Assembly: GCA_900556425.1 (NCBI GenBank)
Contig: USOR01000028.1
Coordinates: 1 to 9,309, forward strand
Origin: an uncultured Coriobacteriaceae bacterium
GTDB taxonomy: Bacteria > Actinomycetota > Coriobacteriia > Coriobacteriales > QAMH01
Direction of reading: 5' to 3'
DNA: 9,309 nucleotides
Shown here in pieces: positions 1 through 7,282 of the stretch. Under the pieces are notes generated by a model. It ran no database searches, was not told the DNA's origin, and saw nothing but the letters and a program-made list of their open reading frames with translations. Each line of letters starts with the position of its first letter. Positions within the stretch are counted from its first letter, which is position 1. A program made the translations under genes and the position numbers.

Positions 1-2972
1 CGCTTGTGGGCATGGGGTACACCGCGTCCGACGCGGCCGATGTGCCGGGGCTTTTCCGTGTTCACGGCGACAGCGTAGACATCTTTCCTGCGCAAGCGCG
101 GGAGGCGGTGCGCATCGAGTTCTTCGGCGACGATGTGGACGGGCTGCGTCGCGTTGTCGCGAGCACGGGGCAGACCGTCGGCGAGATAGACCGGGCCGAG
201 ATCTGGCCCGCGCGCGAGTTCGCCGTGAGCGCCGGCGGCATCAAGCGGCTCAAGGACGCGCTGCGTGCCGAGCTCGCGAGCAATCGCGAGACGGTGGACA
301 AGGTCGCGATGCTCGAGCAAGGCGTCGTCTTCGGCGACATGGACCGCTTCGCGCCGTACCTCTACAAGGAGCTCGACCAGCCCATTCAATACGCGTCGAG
401 GGGCACGCTCATCGTCATCGCGGAGCCGCGTTCGCTGTTCGATGACGCGGCGCATCGCTTTGACGAGATCAGCGCGATGGCGACCGAGGCGGGGCTCAAG
501 CCCGCCGAACTCGAGAGCCTGTTCGCGCCGCCGGCCAAGATGGACTTCGGCACGCGTCAGCGTCTCACGCTGCAGTCGATCATGCGCATCGGTGGGGCGG
601 TCGACGCCGAACTCGCCATCCAGCGTCCCAATGTCGCCGGGCGCGAGGAGAAGCTCTACGCGGCAATCAGAGCGCAGATCAAGGCGGGGATGACGACGCT
701 GTTCTCCGTGCCCGACCGCCGTGCGCGCGAGGATTTCGAGCTTGCCTTCGGCGATTGCTCCATCCCCTTCGTGGAATGCCTCGACCGGGGAGACAAGCCG
801 CTGGACCGTCGCTATCTCAACATCGTCGACGTCGACATCCCCAACGGCTTCATCATCTCCGATGCGCACCTGACGATCATCTCGATCGCGGACCTCTCGC
901 GTCGGGGAGGATCGCGCGGCACGAGTCGCCGCATCGACATCACCGAGGTCACCTTCCCGTACCAACCGGGCGATTACGTCGTGCACGCCTCGCACGGCAT
1001 CGCGCTGTTCTCGGGCATGGTGCGCCAGGAGGCCGCGGGCGTGGAGCACGACTACCTGCTGCTCTCGTATGCCGAAGGCGACAAGCTCTACGTGCCCGTC
1101 GAGCAGATCGACCGCGTGACGCGCTACGTCGGGCCCGATGGCTCGGCCCCGCGCCTCACACGCCTGCATACGGCCGACTGGAGCCGGGCGATGGGCAAGG
1201 CCCGCAAGTCGGCAAAGAAGCTCGCGTTTGACCTGGTCGACCTATATGCACGCCGTTCCTCGGTCAAGGGATTCTCGTACTCGTCGGATACCGTCTGGCA
1301 AGAGGAGATGGAACAGGTCTTTCCCTATGAGGAGACGCCTGACCAGCTCAAGGCCATCGCCGATGTGAAGGCTGACATGGAATCCGAGAAGCCCATGGAT
1401 CGCCTCATTTGCGGTGACGTGGGCTTTGGCAAGACCGAAGTTGCGCTGCGTGCGGCATTCAAGGCCGTGAGCGATAAAAAGCAGGTCATGATCCTGTGTC
1501 CGACGACGATTCTCGCGCAGCAGCACTATACGACCTTTCACGACCGCTTCGAGCCCTTCGGCATCCGCGTCGAAGTCATGAGCCGCTTCAGGTCGAGTGC
1601 CCAGCAGAAGGCTGCGCTCGAGGGCTTTGCCGATGGCAGTGTCGATGTGCTCGTGGGCACGCATCGCCTGCTGAGTCGCGATGTGAACCCGAAGAACCTC
1701 GGACTTGTCATCATTGACGAGGAACAGCGCTTTGGCGTGGGCCATAAGGAGCAGCTCAAGAACCTGCGCGAATCCGTCGACGTACTGACGCTTTCGGCCA
1801 CGCCCATCCCGCGCACCCTGCAGATGTCGCTGTCGGGCGTGCGCGACATGTCGCTTATCCATACGCCGCCGCCCAACAGGCGCCCCGTTGCCGTGCATGT
1901 GGGCGAGTGGGATGAGGACATCGTGAGCGGCGCCATCAGGCGCGAGATGGAACGCGGGGGGCAGGTGTACTACGTGAGCAATCGCGTGCGCACCATCGAG
2001 GACGCGCTCGAGCGTGTCGAGTCGGCGGCACCGGAGGCGCGCATCGGCATCGCGCACGGCAAGATGAGCGCCAAGCAGATCGAGACTGTGATGGAGCAGT
2101 TCGCGGCGGGTGAGATTGACGTACTCGTCGCAACCACCATCATCGAAAACGGCATCGACAACCCGCACACCAACACGCTCATCATCGAGGATTCGCAGCG
2201 CTTGGGCCTGGCGCAGCTCTACCAGCTCAAGGGTCGCGTCGGTCGCTCGAACCAGCAGGCCTACGCATACTTCCTCTTCCCGCCCGAGAAGCCCCTGACC
2301 GAGGAGGCGACCGAACGCCTGCAGGCGATTGGCGAGTTCACGGACCTGGGCAGCGGCATGAAGATCGCGATGAAGGACCTCGAGATCCGTGGTGCGGGAA
2401 GCATTCTGGGTGCCGAGCAGAGCGGCAACATGAGCGCCGTCGGCTTCGATTTGTTCGCGTCCATGCTGGCGCAAGCGGTGGCCGATGCCCGTGGCGAGCA
2501 GGGGATTGCGCACGAGGACGTGCAAATCGACCTGGCTGCGGACTTCTTCATTCCCGAGGAATACATGCCCGAAACCGACGAGCGCGTGCTGTTCTATCGC
2601 AAGATCGCCGCCGCCCAAAGCGTCGATGATGTCGAGAGGATTGCGGATCAGATGCGTTCCGAGTTTGGGACGCCGCCACAGCCCGCGCAGAACATGCTCG
2701 ACCGTGCGAAGATCAAGGCGCTCGCATCCGAATGCGGCGTCACGTCTATCACCCAGTCGGGCGGCAAGATAACGGTCGCGCCCGTGTCGCCGGCGCTCAA
2801 GAAGGCCGCGATGGCAAACGAGCGCTCGCGCGCCATGATCGAGGGGCTGCGGGCGCTGTACTTCGCGAAGACCGAGAAGTACACGGTGCCCTGCGCCAAG
2901 GGCGAGTCGCCGCTTGCGCCCGCCATGGAGCTTCTCGAGGCGCTCTACGAAGTGGCGGAGGACAACAGGTAG
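1..2972 (+). CDS. mfd: Transcription-repair coupling factor Mfd, 5'-truncated by window edge
   Basis: Mfd is a cytoplasmic ATP-dependent DNA translocase that pushes stalled RNA polymerase off damaged DNA and recruits UvrA. The frame is open from the left edge; numbering here is from the GTG at 6, which is probably not the real start because the protein begins mid-way through the UvrB-like N-terminal module (GYTASDAADVPGLF, then SVDIFP). An RNA-polymerase-interaction domain starts near residue 322 (GDYVVHASHG). The translocase motifs follow in order: Walker A GDVGFGKT (470-477), DEEQ (571-574), LSATP (596-600) and GRVGRS (743-748). The C-terminal TRCF domain is recognisable around ADFFIPEEYMPETDERV. 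The visible 988 residues against ~1150 for the family imply about 150-160 missing at the N terminus. No internal stop or frameshift is seen. The uvrA 3' end at the other side of the window makes this a nucleotide-excision-repair locus interrupted by an accessory block. Confidence 0.97.
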   Translation, partial: LVGMGYTASDAADVPGLFRVHGDSVDIFPAQAREAVRIEFFGDDVDGLRRVVASTGQTVGEIDRAEIWPAREFAVSAGGIKRLKDALRAELASNRETVDKVAMLEQGVVFGDMDRFAPYLYKELDQPIQYASRGTLIVIAEPRSLFDDAAHRFDEISAMATEAGLKPAELESLFAPPAKMDFGTRQRLTLQSIMRIGGAVDAELAIQRPNVAGREEKLYAAIRAQIKAGMTTLFSVPDRRAREDFELAFGDCSIPFVECLDRGDKPLDRRYLNIVDVDIPNGFIISDAHLTIISIADLSRRGGSRGTSRRIDITEVTFPYQPGDYVVHASHGIALFSGMVRQEAAGVEHDYLLLSYAEGDKLYVPVEQIDRVTRYVGPDGSAPRLTRLHTADWSRAMGKARKSAKKLAFDLVDLYARRSSVKGFSYSSDTVWQEEMEQVFPYEETPDQLKAIADVKADMESEKPMDRLICGDVGFGKTEVALRAAFKAVSDKKQVMILCPTTILAQQHYTTFHDRFEPFGIRVEVMSRFRSSAQQKAALEGFADGSVDVLVGTHRLLSRDVNPKNLGLVIIDEEQRFGVGHKEQLKNLRESVDVLTLSATPIPRTLQMSLSGVRDMSLIHTPPPNRRPVAVHVGEWDEDIVSGAIRREMERGGQVYYVSNRVRTIEDALERVESAAPEARIGIAHGKMSAKQIETVMEQFAAGEIDVLVATTIIENGIDNPHTNTLIIEDSQRLGLAQLYQLKGRVGRSNQQAYAYFLFPPEKPLTEEATERLQAIGEFTDLGSGMKIAMKDLEIRGAGSILGAEQSGNMSAVGFDLFASMLAQAVADARGEQGIAHEDVQIDLAADFFIPEEYMPETDERVLFYRKIAAAQSVDDVERIADQMRSEFGTPPQPAQNMLDRAKIKALASECGVTSITQSGGKITVAPVSPALKKAAMANERSRAMIEGLRALYFAKTEKYTVPCAKGESPLAPAMELLEALYEVAEDNR

Positions 2973-2993
2973 CGCGAACACGCGTCTATGTCT

Positions 2994-3109
2994 GTCATCC
3001 TGAGCGGAAGGGGCGGATGTGCCCGGAGCCGAAGAATCTCACTTTGAATCACCACTCACCGCGAGGTTCTTCGACTCCGCTCGCGTGCGCTCGCTTCGCT
3101 CAGAACGAC
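2994..3109. repeat. Large imperfect inverted repeat, possible bidirectional terminator
   Basis: Two 47-nt arms (2994-3040 and 3063-3109) are imperfect reverse complements around a 22-nt loop. The outer ends pair GTCATCCTGAGCG with CGCTCAGAACGAC, and the inner ends pair CGAAGAATCTC with GAGGTTCTTCG. The element lies 21 nt after the mfd stop and before the orphan uvrA 3' end, so it would sit between two convergent genes if the accessory block were absent. Elements of this look occur as dispersed intergenic hairpins in several bacterial genomes (from memory). There is no clear T-run, so a terminator role is inference. Confidence 0.7.
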
Positions 3110-3174
3110 GGTGACTCTGGCTCGCCATGCTCGGAGCAACGAGAGGCTATGCCCTATGTTTGGTTTTATCGCCT

Positions 3175-3218
3175 CTAGTCTGTGGGCAGCAGGCCACGCA
3201 GGAAGCGCGCGGTGTGGC
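3175..3218 (-). pseudogene. Orphan remnant of uvrA 3' end
   Basis: Read on the minus strand in the uvrA frame, this stretch encodes CHTARFLRGLLPTD followed by TAG. The intact uvrA at the right edge ends SHTARFLRGLLPA followed by TAG. The 11 residues HTARFLRGLLP are shared exactly. Immediately upstream on the minus strand the uvrA similarity stops: there is no GTPE motif, and an in-frame stop appears a few codons earlier. This is therefore a displaced gene end, not a gene. It most likely marks the original uvrA terminus before the accessory block was inserted. Confidence 0.65.
3185..3218 (-). repeat. 34-bp direct repeat, left copy (candidate attachment site)
   Basis: All 34 bases are identical to 9242-9275 and in the same orientation. 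Identity stops sharply at both ends: the next base differs on the left, and the sequence is unrelated on the right. Inside the repeat, GCCAC (3193-3197) and GTGGC (3214-3218) form a short inverted pair 16 nt apart, as recombinase core sites sometimes do. The repeat identity is observed; the attachment-site role is inferred. Confidence 0.8.
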
Positions 3219-3251
3219 AAAGCGGAGAGCTTCGTATTCTGTATCTATCCG

Positions 3252-3288
3252 TAATCTGGACACACCAGCCTGATTGTCCACCCGATTA
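3252..3288. promoter_or_regulatory. Operator-like inverted repeat upstream of the hydratase-like gene
   Basis: TGGACA (3257-3262) and TGTCCA (3275-3280) are perfect inverted arms with 12 nt between them. TAATC (3252-3256) and GATTA (3284-3288) form a second, slightly offset pair outside. The element lies about 95 nt before the ATG at 3384 and upstream of the candidate promoter. Two TetR-type regulators are encoded in the block, so an operator role is plausible. No T-run follows, which argues against a terminator. Confidence 0.35.
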
Positions 3289-3310
3289 GAACATCGCTGC
3301 TCATCGTCTG

Positions 3311-3340
3311 TTGGTTTGCCGCATGCCCCCTTCATAAGAT
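3311..3340 (+). promoter_or_regulatory. Candidate promoter of the hydratase-like gene
   Basis: TTGGTT (3311-3316) could serve as a -35 box. It is followed either by CATAAG (3333-3338) with a 16-nt spacer or TAAGAT (3335-3340) with an 18-nt spacer as the -10 box. The start codon lies some 45 nt downstream, behind a strong AAGGAGG ribosome binding site at 3372-3378. Both -10 choices depart from consensus, so this is only a candidate. Confidence 0.25.
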
Positions 3341-3383
3341 GGCAATGTCAGCTAATTGACGCCCAGATCTTAAGGAGGAGCCA

Positions 3384-4505
3384 ATGGCAACGCAGGCCGC
3401 ACGATTATGTACAAGAGACGAGGACTACCGCAAATACGGAATTGAAAAAGGGAACCCGCAGCCATTCGAAGACGACATGCACACGCCGGGAGGAAAGGGA
3501 ACCTTCGAGTGGTGGTACACGGATGCTAATTTCGATGATGGAACCACGGTCGTCGCAATTTGGTTCACCAAAAACTACTTCGATGTCCCAGGTCCCGCAT
3601 GGCCAACGGTCGATCTCGAAATAACAGAAAAGGACGGTACGCGCATTAACCATGTTGTGCGCGGTCCGAAGGGCACGCCCGTGAAGAAAGCTGGGGGGCC
3701 TTGCGATGTCCAGATTGAGAATTGCCATATCAAGTACGTCGATGGCAAGTACCAGCTGTACTTTAATGATGGCAAGATTATCTACGAGGCGACCATGACG
3801 CCCACGACGCCCATGTGGCGCCCGGATACTGGTATATGGAATTTCGGCGAAGGCGCAGAAGCGCTAGAGTACGGCTGGTTCGTCGCCGCTCCCACAGCCG
3901 ACGTCGAGGGCAGACTCGTCATCGATGGCAAGGAGCGCAAGCTCAAGGGCAAAGGGTATCATGACCACAACTGGGGCTATACCGGTCTCGAGAACATGAT
4001 GAACCACTGGTATTGGGGAAGAGCCAAGGTCGGCGATTACACGGTCATCGCGTGTGACATCATCGCCGAAGAGAAGTACGGCAACAAGCGTCTCCCTGTC
4101 TTCTTCATCGCCAAAGACGGCAAGATTCTGAATGACGACGCGTCCATAACCAAAATCGAGAGGGCGAACACCCACATCAACGACTTCACTAAGAAGTTCA
4201 TGGATGACACGCTCGTCTATACGCAAACGGTGAGCCCTGACGAGGAATACATCATCACGTTCGAGCGCAAACGTGACATCATGCCGCGGAGCCTTCTCGA
4301 GGTCGTTACACCCATCAAGCGCTTCTTAGGCAAGCTCGTCGGCATGAATCCAACGTACATGCGTGTTATGGGCGACGTCACCGTAGACGTGAGACGCAAT
4401 GGCGAGCAGGAGAAGATAACAGAGACGGGTTTGTGGGAGCAGTACTTCCTGGGCAACAACAAGGAGGCGACCATCGAGGGGGTGCGTTATCCCGTCGAGG
4501 CCTAG
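3384..4505 (+). CDS. CrtC/AttH-like lipocalin-fold protein (carotenoid 1,2-hydratase-like)
   Basis: This 373-residue protein has the two signature blocks of the CrtC/AttH-like family: FEWWYTDA (41-48) near the N terminus, and GKGYHDHNWGY (189-199), the aromatic/His-Asp-His block of carotenoid 1,2-hydratases. CrtC adds water to the terminal double bond of acyclic carotenoids; other family members act on other hydrophobic substrates or have unknown roles. No signal peptide or membrane helix is seen, so a cytosolic location is likely. The start is well set by AAGGAGG at 3372-3378, five bases before the ATG. The gene is convergent with the tetR-like gene at 4502-5044 and their stop codons interlock at CTAG. 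No phytoene synthase or other carotenoid gene is in the window, so hydratase activity on a carotenoid should not be assumed; a related hydrophobic substrate is inferred from the neighbours. Confidence 0.8.
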   Translation: MATQAARLCTRDEDYRKYGIEKGNPQPFEDDMHTPGGKGTFEWWYTDANFDDGTTVVAIWFTKNYFDVPGPAWPTVDLEITEKDGTRINHVVRGPKGTPVKKAGGPCDVQIENCHIKYVDGKYQLYFNDGKIIYEATMTPTTPMWRPDTGIWNFGEGAEALEYGWFVAAPTADVEGRLVIDGKERKLKGKGYHDHNWGYTGLENMMNHWYWGRAKVGDYTVIACDIIAEEKYGNKRLPVFFIAKDGKILNDDASITKIERANTHINDFTKKFMDDTLVYTQTVSPDEEYIITFERKRDIMPRSLLEVVTPIKRFLGKLVGMNPTYMRVMGDVTVDVRRNGEQEKITETGLWEQYFLGNNKEATIEGVRYPVEA

Positions 4506-5044
4506 CTGGGTATTGCTGGCTGCAATGGCCGCTTACGCAAGAATGCGGGGGAGCATTCCCAGATGGCGTCGAGCACGACCTCGAACGACCATTCCAGGCC
4601 TGTTTTGCACCACTGCAAGAAGACGTCGACTATGCCATAGAGGTACACATCGATCTTGAGTTTGAGCAGAAGCTGCTCGTCTGGCGGCAAAGACGGATCG
4701 ATGTGCTCCTCATAGCTCGCCTCTTGCAGCCAGCTTACGATGGTGTCCCGGAAGTTGTTTTGCCCTGCATGGTCTGGCAGTTGGCTGAAGAAGCCCTTGT
4801 GGTGCTGGGCGTAGACGAAGGCATGGCGTATGTTCTCGATTGCGTTGATAGGCACTCCGCCTGTGGTCAGATAATGGATGGGAATGAAGCTCACGAGGTC
4901 GTTAATGTCGCGGAAGTTGTTATAGAAGGTCTGACGAGCGGTGCCCGTCTCCTTTATGAGCGAGGTTACCGTAATCTTGCCGAGGCGCTGCGTCTCGCAC
5001 ATCCGAAGCAGCGCCTCGCAATACAGCTCTTTCGAGTTGGCCAT
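4502..5044 (-). CDS. TetR/AcrR-family regulator (paralogue of the one at 8627)
   Basis: A 180-residue one-component regulator. Residues 1-50 hold a TetR-type helix-turn-helix domain, with TVTSLIKETGTARQTFYNNF (25-44) as helices 2-3. The C-terminal half is a ligand/dimerisation domain containing HKGFF (82-86) and GQNNFR (94-99), both shared with the second regulator of the block. I chose ATG 5044 because it aligns with the start of that paralogue; the longer frame to 5182 only overlaps the Fe-S gene. No strong ribosome binding site is visible, and the start is just two bases after the Fe-S gene stop, so translational coupling is likely. As last gene of the minus-strand run it would probably be controlled by, and may control, the same promoter. 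The effector is unknown. Confidence 0.88.
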   Translation of the reverse strand: MANSKELYCEALLRMCETQRLGKITVTSLIKETGTARQTFYNNFRDINDLVSFIPIHYLTTGGVPINAIENIRHAFVYAQHHKGFFSQLPDHAGQNNFRDTIVSWLQEASYEEHIDPSLPPDEQLLLKLKIDVYLYGIVDVFLQWCKTGLEWSFEVVLDAIWECSPAFLRKRPLQPAIPS

Positions 5045-5046
5045 GG

Positions 5047-6348
5047 CTATTTGCGGTATACGCCCGGAACAATCTTGAGCTGGGCTTGCTCGAGAAAGTA
5101 ATCCTGCACACTGTCGAGCATGGGCATCGTCTGCTTGATGGATATCGAGCCTTCGGGGCAGCGCGAACGGCAATACCCGCATCCAAGGCAGACTTCTTGA
5201 TTGACCACCATCTTGCCGTCGCTCTCACGGAAGTGAATGGCATCTTGCGGGCAATAGCTATCCAGGCAATGTCCGCATCCTGTGCAACGGTCATGGTCGA
5301 CCACGGCCGTCCAGCCACTGGGAATGAAGCCGCGCTTTATGTTGCGCGGACCATTCTTGGAGAGGTTCATGCCCACGCAGCAGCACGGGCAGCAGAAGCA
5401 AATTTCAAGGAAAGCGTCCATCTGGTCGTTCTTGAAGCCCCAGATGAGTTGCTCGACTTGAACCCAGAGCGACTGGCAGGTGAGACCGAGGGCAGCGGCT
5501 TTCTCCACGCGCTCATATGCCTCCTCCTTTGTGAGCTCCACCGCCATGCCATGGTCGACGACGACGCGGCCGCCAAGGTTGAGGAACAGGCACGCCAGAT
5601 CATGCGGGTAATCCTGGCAATCGCGCCCCGCGCGACATAGGCACTCCTTCATGCCGCCGATGTACTCGGCCTCGTCAATTGCCTTCTTTACGAGGTCGAT
5701 GGGCAGCGTCACTGTCGCCGTATCACGGTCGACATCATCGCTTATGCGCTTGTTGATCTCGATTGTCTTGGCCTTTGCCGATTTGCCATCGGGTTCGTCA
5801 TGCTTGCATGCGAAGGCTTGCTTTGCCGGATCCGTGTTTTTGTGCACGATATAGTCGTTGTAGTGTGCGGTGCCGGGTCTATCCTCGGGAACGTCAACGT
5901 TAAGGTTAAAAGCGAAGCCCGCCGAATAGGACTGCTCAGGCGGATCGAACATCATGGCTTTGCGATAGATTCTGTCGCCGAGGGAGCCGGGCTTCTTTAG
6001 CACCTTGGACATGTTGAGTATCCAAGCGAATACCTTGAGGACGACCTTCCAGTTCCATTGCCGCGCCGAGGTGTGCGTGACGATGAAGTTCTTGATGCCG
6101 AGGCCGTTGGGCTTGTTCTTGTAGATTGGCCTGGGTCCCGGTCCTGCCGTCTTGCGCCCGAGCCTCTCCGCATCGAGGAATAGCACGTTTCCCTGCTCGT
6201 CGATGTTTGCATAGAAGGAGGGGAGCTCCCCGTCTGCGGGAACTGTTCCATCGAAGTTGCGTACGCGGTCGGTGGTGGATGCAGCAGAGTTGGGCGTTGT
6301 TCTTATTTGCTCGTCAATGTCGAGCGTGACGCCATTTGCATTTTCCAT
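5047..6348 (-). CDS. Cysteine-rich 4Fe-4S protein with two C-terminal ferredoxin motifs
   Basis: This 433-residue protein has a C-terminal two-cluster ferredoxin module: C355-x2-C358-x2-C361-x4-C366-P and C387-x2-C390-x2-C393-x3-C397-P. Ahead of it are two further cysteine groups, ECLCRAGRDC (C236, C238, C244) with C253, and CFCCPCCC (C317-C324). I recall this order (CxCR block, then a CxCCxCCC block, then ferredoxin motifs) from uncharacterised anaerobe 4Fe-4S proteins. Residues 1-230 are not recognised; they include a hydrophobic stretch near 101-113 but no signal peptide. The likely role is intracellular electron transfer to or from the flavoprotein of the same run. ATG 6348 is preceded by GAGG at a 5-nt spacing. 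The start lies 42 nt after the SRPBCC gene stop. The first ferredoxin motif has one residue more than usual between its third and fourth cysteines. Confidence 0.88.
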   Translation of the reverse strand: MENANGVTLDIDEQIRTTPNSAASTTDRVRNFDGTVPADGELPSFYANIDEQGNVLFLDAERLGRKTAGPGPRPIYKNKPNGLGIKNFIVTHTSARQWNWKVVLKVFAWILNMSKVLKKPGSLGDRIYRKAMMFDPPEQSYSAGFAFNLNVDVPEDRPGTAHYNDYIVHKNTDPAKQAFACKHDEPDGKSAKAKTIEINKRISDDVDRDTATVTLPIDLVKKAIDEAEYIGGMKECLCRAGRDCQDYPHDLACLFLNLGGRVVVDHGMAVELTKEEAYERVEKAAALGLTCQSLWVQVEQLIWGFKNDQMDAFLEICFCCPCCCVGMNLSKNGPRNIKRGFIPSGWTAVVDHDRCTGCGHCLDSYCPQDAIHFRESDGKMVVNQEVCLGCGYCRSRCPEGSISIKQTMPMLDSVQDYFLEQAQLKIVPGVYRK

Positions 6349-6390
6349 GTCAGCCTCGTTTCTGTTGGGTCTTTTCTTTGATTTGCAGAG

Positions 6391-7245
6391 TTAGCGCAAG
6401 GCTTCTGCTCGCCTTTCCTGCGCCCGCTTGCAAGCGAGTTTGCCCATCTTCGATGCCATCTTGTGCATCATGAAGTTAGAGGGAAGCCCCCATTGCAGTG
6501 TCAGCCGAGCTATGGTGAGCTTCGAGGTTTCCTCGGGCCACCACGCCTGCAGGTAGCTGATGAAATGCGTGCCCTCTCCACCGTTCGTCGGCTGCAAGAT
6601 GAAGTTCCACGTCCAGGCAAAGCCCTTCATCCATTTAGGCCTCCAGGCAACGGCGAGTTCCTGCGTTGGCTTGAAGCGCGTGTCCGAGTAGGTGAGGATG
6701 TATTCGTTGGGCTTGACGTCTACGACTCCCGTACCCATGCCGTTTTGGTGGTAATACATCCAATCGCCGGGTTGCACGGGCTGCCATTCGGGGCGCACGA
6801 AGTAATCGTTGCGAATGTGAAACCCGAAAAGACGCTCGAGCACCTGGAAGCTATAGAAGCCGGCCTTGGTGAGGTTCATTTGGGCAAGGTACGGATAAAG
6901 GTCTTGCGGCGCGCAATCGAAATCGAACGACTGACCACCCGTGAGTCGGATATCTTCAGGCGAGAGGATGTCATGGCCCGGCAGCGCCTCCTCGCATAGC
7001 CTCACTTCTTCCTCCGAGCAGGCGTGCTTCATGCCGTAGCCTGCGAGCACGCCGAAGCCAATCACGAATACCACGATGCAGCCGACAAGCGTCTGAATCC
7101 ACCCGAAGTGAATCCAGCAAGTGGTGATTATCGCAACGAGGATGACCACGCAGAGCCAGAACTGCGGCCAGACACGTGCCCGCATGCGTTTGAGGTGCTC
7201 GGCATCCTTTTTGGTTGCCGGAATATAGGGATTTACGTTTTCCAT
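6391..7245 (-). CDS. Membrane-anchored SRPBCC-family protein
   Basis: A 284-residue protein with two predicted N-terminal membrane helices (about 29-47 and 49-71) joined by a very short turn, so both termini should lie on one side of the membrane; basic residues before helix 1 suggest the cytoplasm. The remainder resembles SRPBCC/polyketide-cyclase-type ligand-binding domains. Visible family-like signatures are APQDLYPYLAQM, KAGFYSFQVLERLFG and PEWQPVQPGDWM. Such domains bind hydrophobic ligands in a deep cavity; some are enzymes and some are carriers. ATG 7245 was chosen over the longer frame to 7347 because AAGGAG (7251-7256) sits five bases ahead of it. It lies 37 nt after the flavoprotein stop and 42 nt before the Fe-S gene. 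Its first codons (MEN-x-N) resemble those of the Fe-S gene. The specific ligand cannot be read from the sequence. Confidence 0.8.
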   Translation of the reverse strand: MENVNPYIPATKKDAEHLKRMRARVWPQFWLCVVILVAIITTCWIHFGWIQTLVGCIVVFVIGFGVLAGYGMKHACSEEEVRLCEEALPGHDILSPEDIRLTGGQSFDFDCAPQDLYPYLAQMNLTKAGFYSFQVLERLFGFHIRNDYFVRPEWQPVQPGDWMYYHQNGMGTGVVDVKPNEYILTYSDTRFKPTQELAVAWRPKWMKGFAWTWNFILQPTNGGEGTHFISYLQAWWPEETSKLTIARLTLQWGLPSNFMMHKMASKMGKLACKRAQERRAEALR

Positions 7246-7282
7246 TGACACTCCTTGATAGGCGCTTGTTGCTCGAGCTTTC

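Noticed and set aside
1242..2981. 579-codon open frame on the minus strand opposite mfd
   Set aside because: It lies wholly antisense to a clear mfd gene in GC-rich sequence, where long shadow frames are expected, and its translation (Arg/His/Leu-rich) resembles no family.
3142..3176. AGAGGC/GCCTCT inverted pair next to the orphan uvrA stop as a terminator
   Set aside because: Only six paired bases with a 24-nt-scale loop and no T-run; too weak to call.
3147..3335. 62-codon minus-strand open frame across the left repeat
   Set aside because: It is out of frame with the uvrA remnant, lacks a convincing ribosome binding site and has no family likeness.
2973..3383. tRNA gene, integrase remnant or CRISPR array at the left island boundary
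   Set aside because: I looked for cloverleaf arms, a CCA end, regularly spaced repeats and recombinase motifs here and at 9215-9309, and saw none.
4541..4558. GAATGC/GCATTC hairpin as a terminator for the hydratase-like gene
   Set aside because: No T-run follows on either strand and it lies inside the TetR-like coding sequence, so chance is adequate.
5045..5182. 46-residue N-terminal extension of the TetR-like gene
   Set aside because: It overlaps the Fe-S coding end in another frame, and the paralogue starts at the position equivalent to ATG 5044.
4433..5640. Plus-strand open frames of 222 and 184 codons
   Set aside because: They are antisense to the TetR-like and Fe-S genes, whose motifs are unambiguous.
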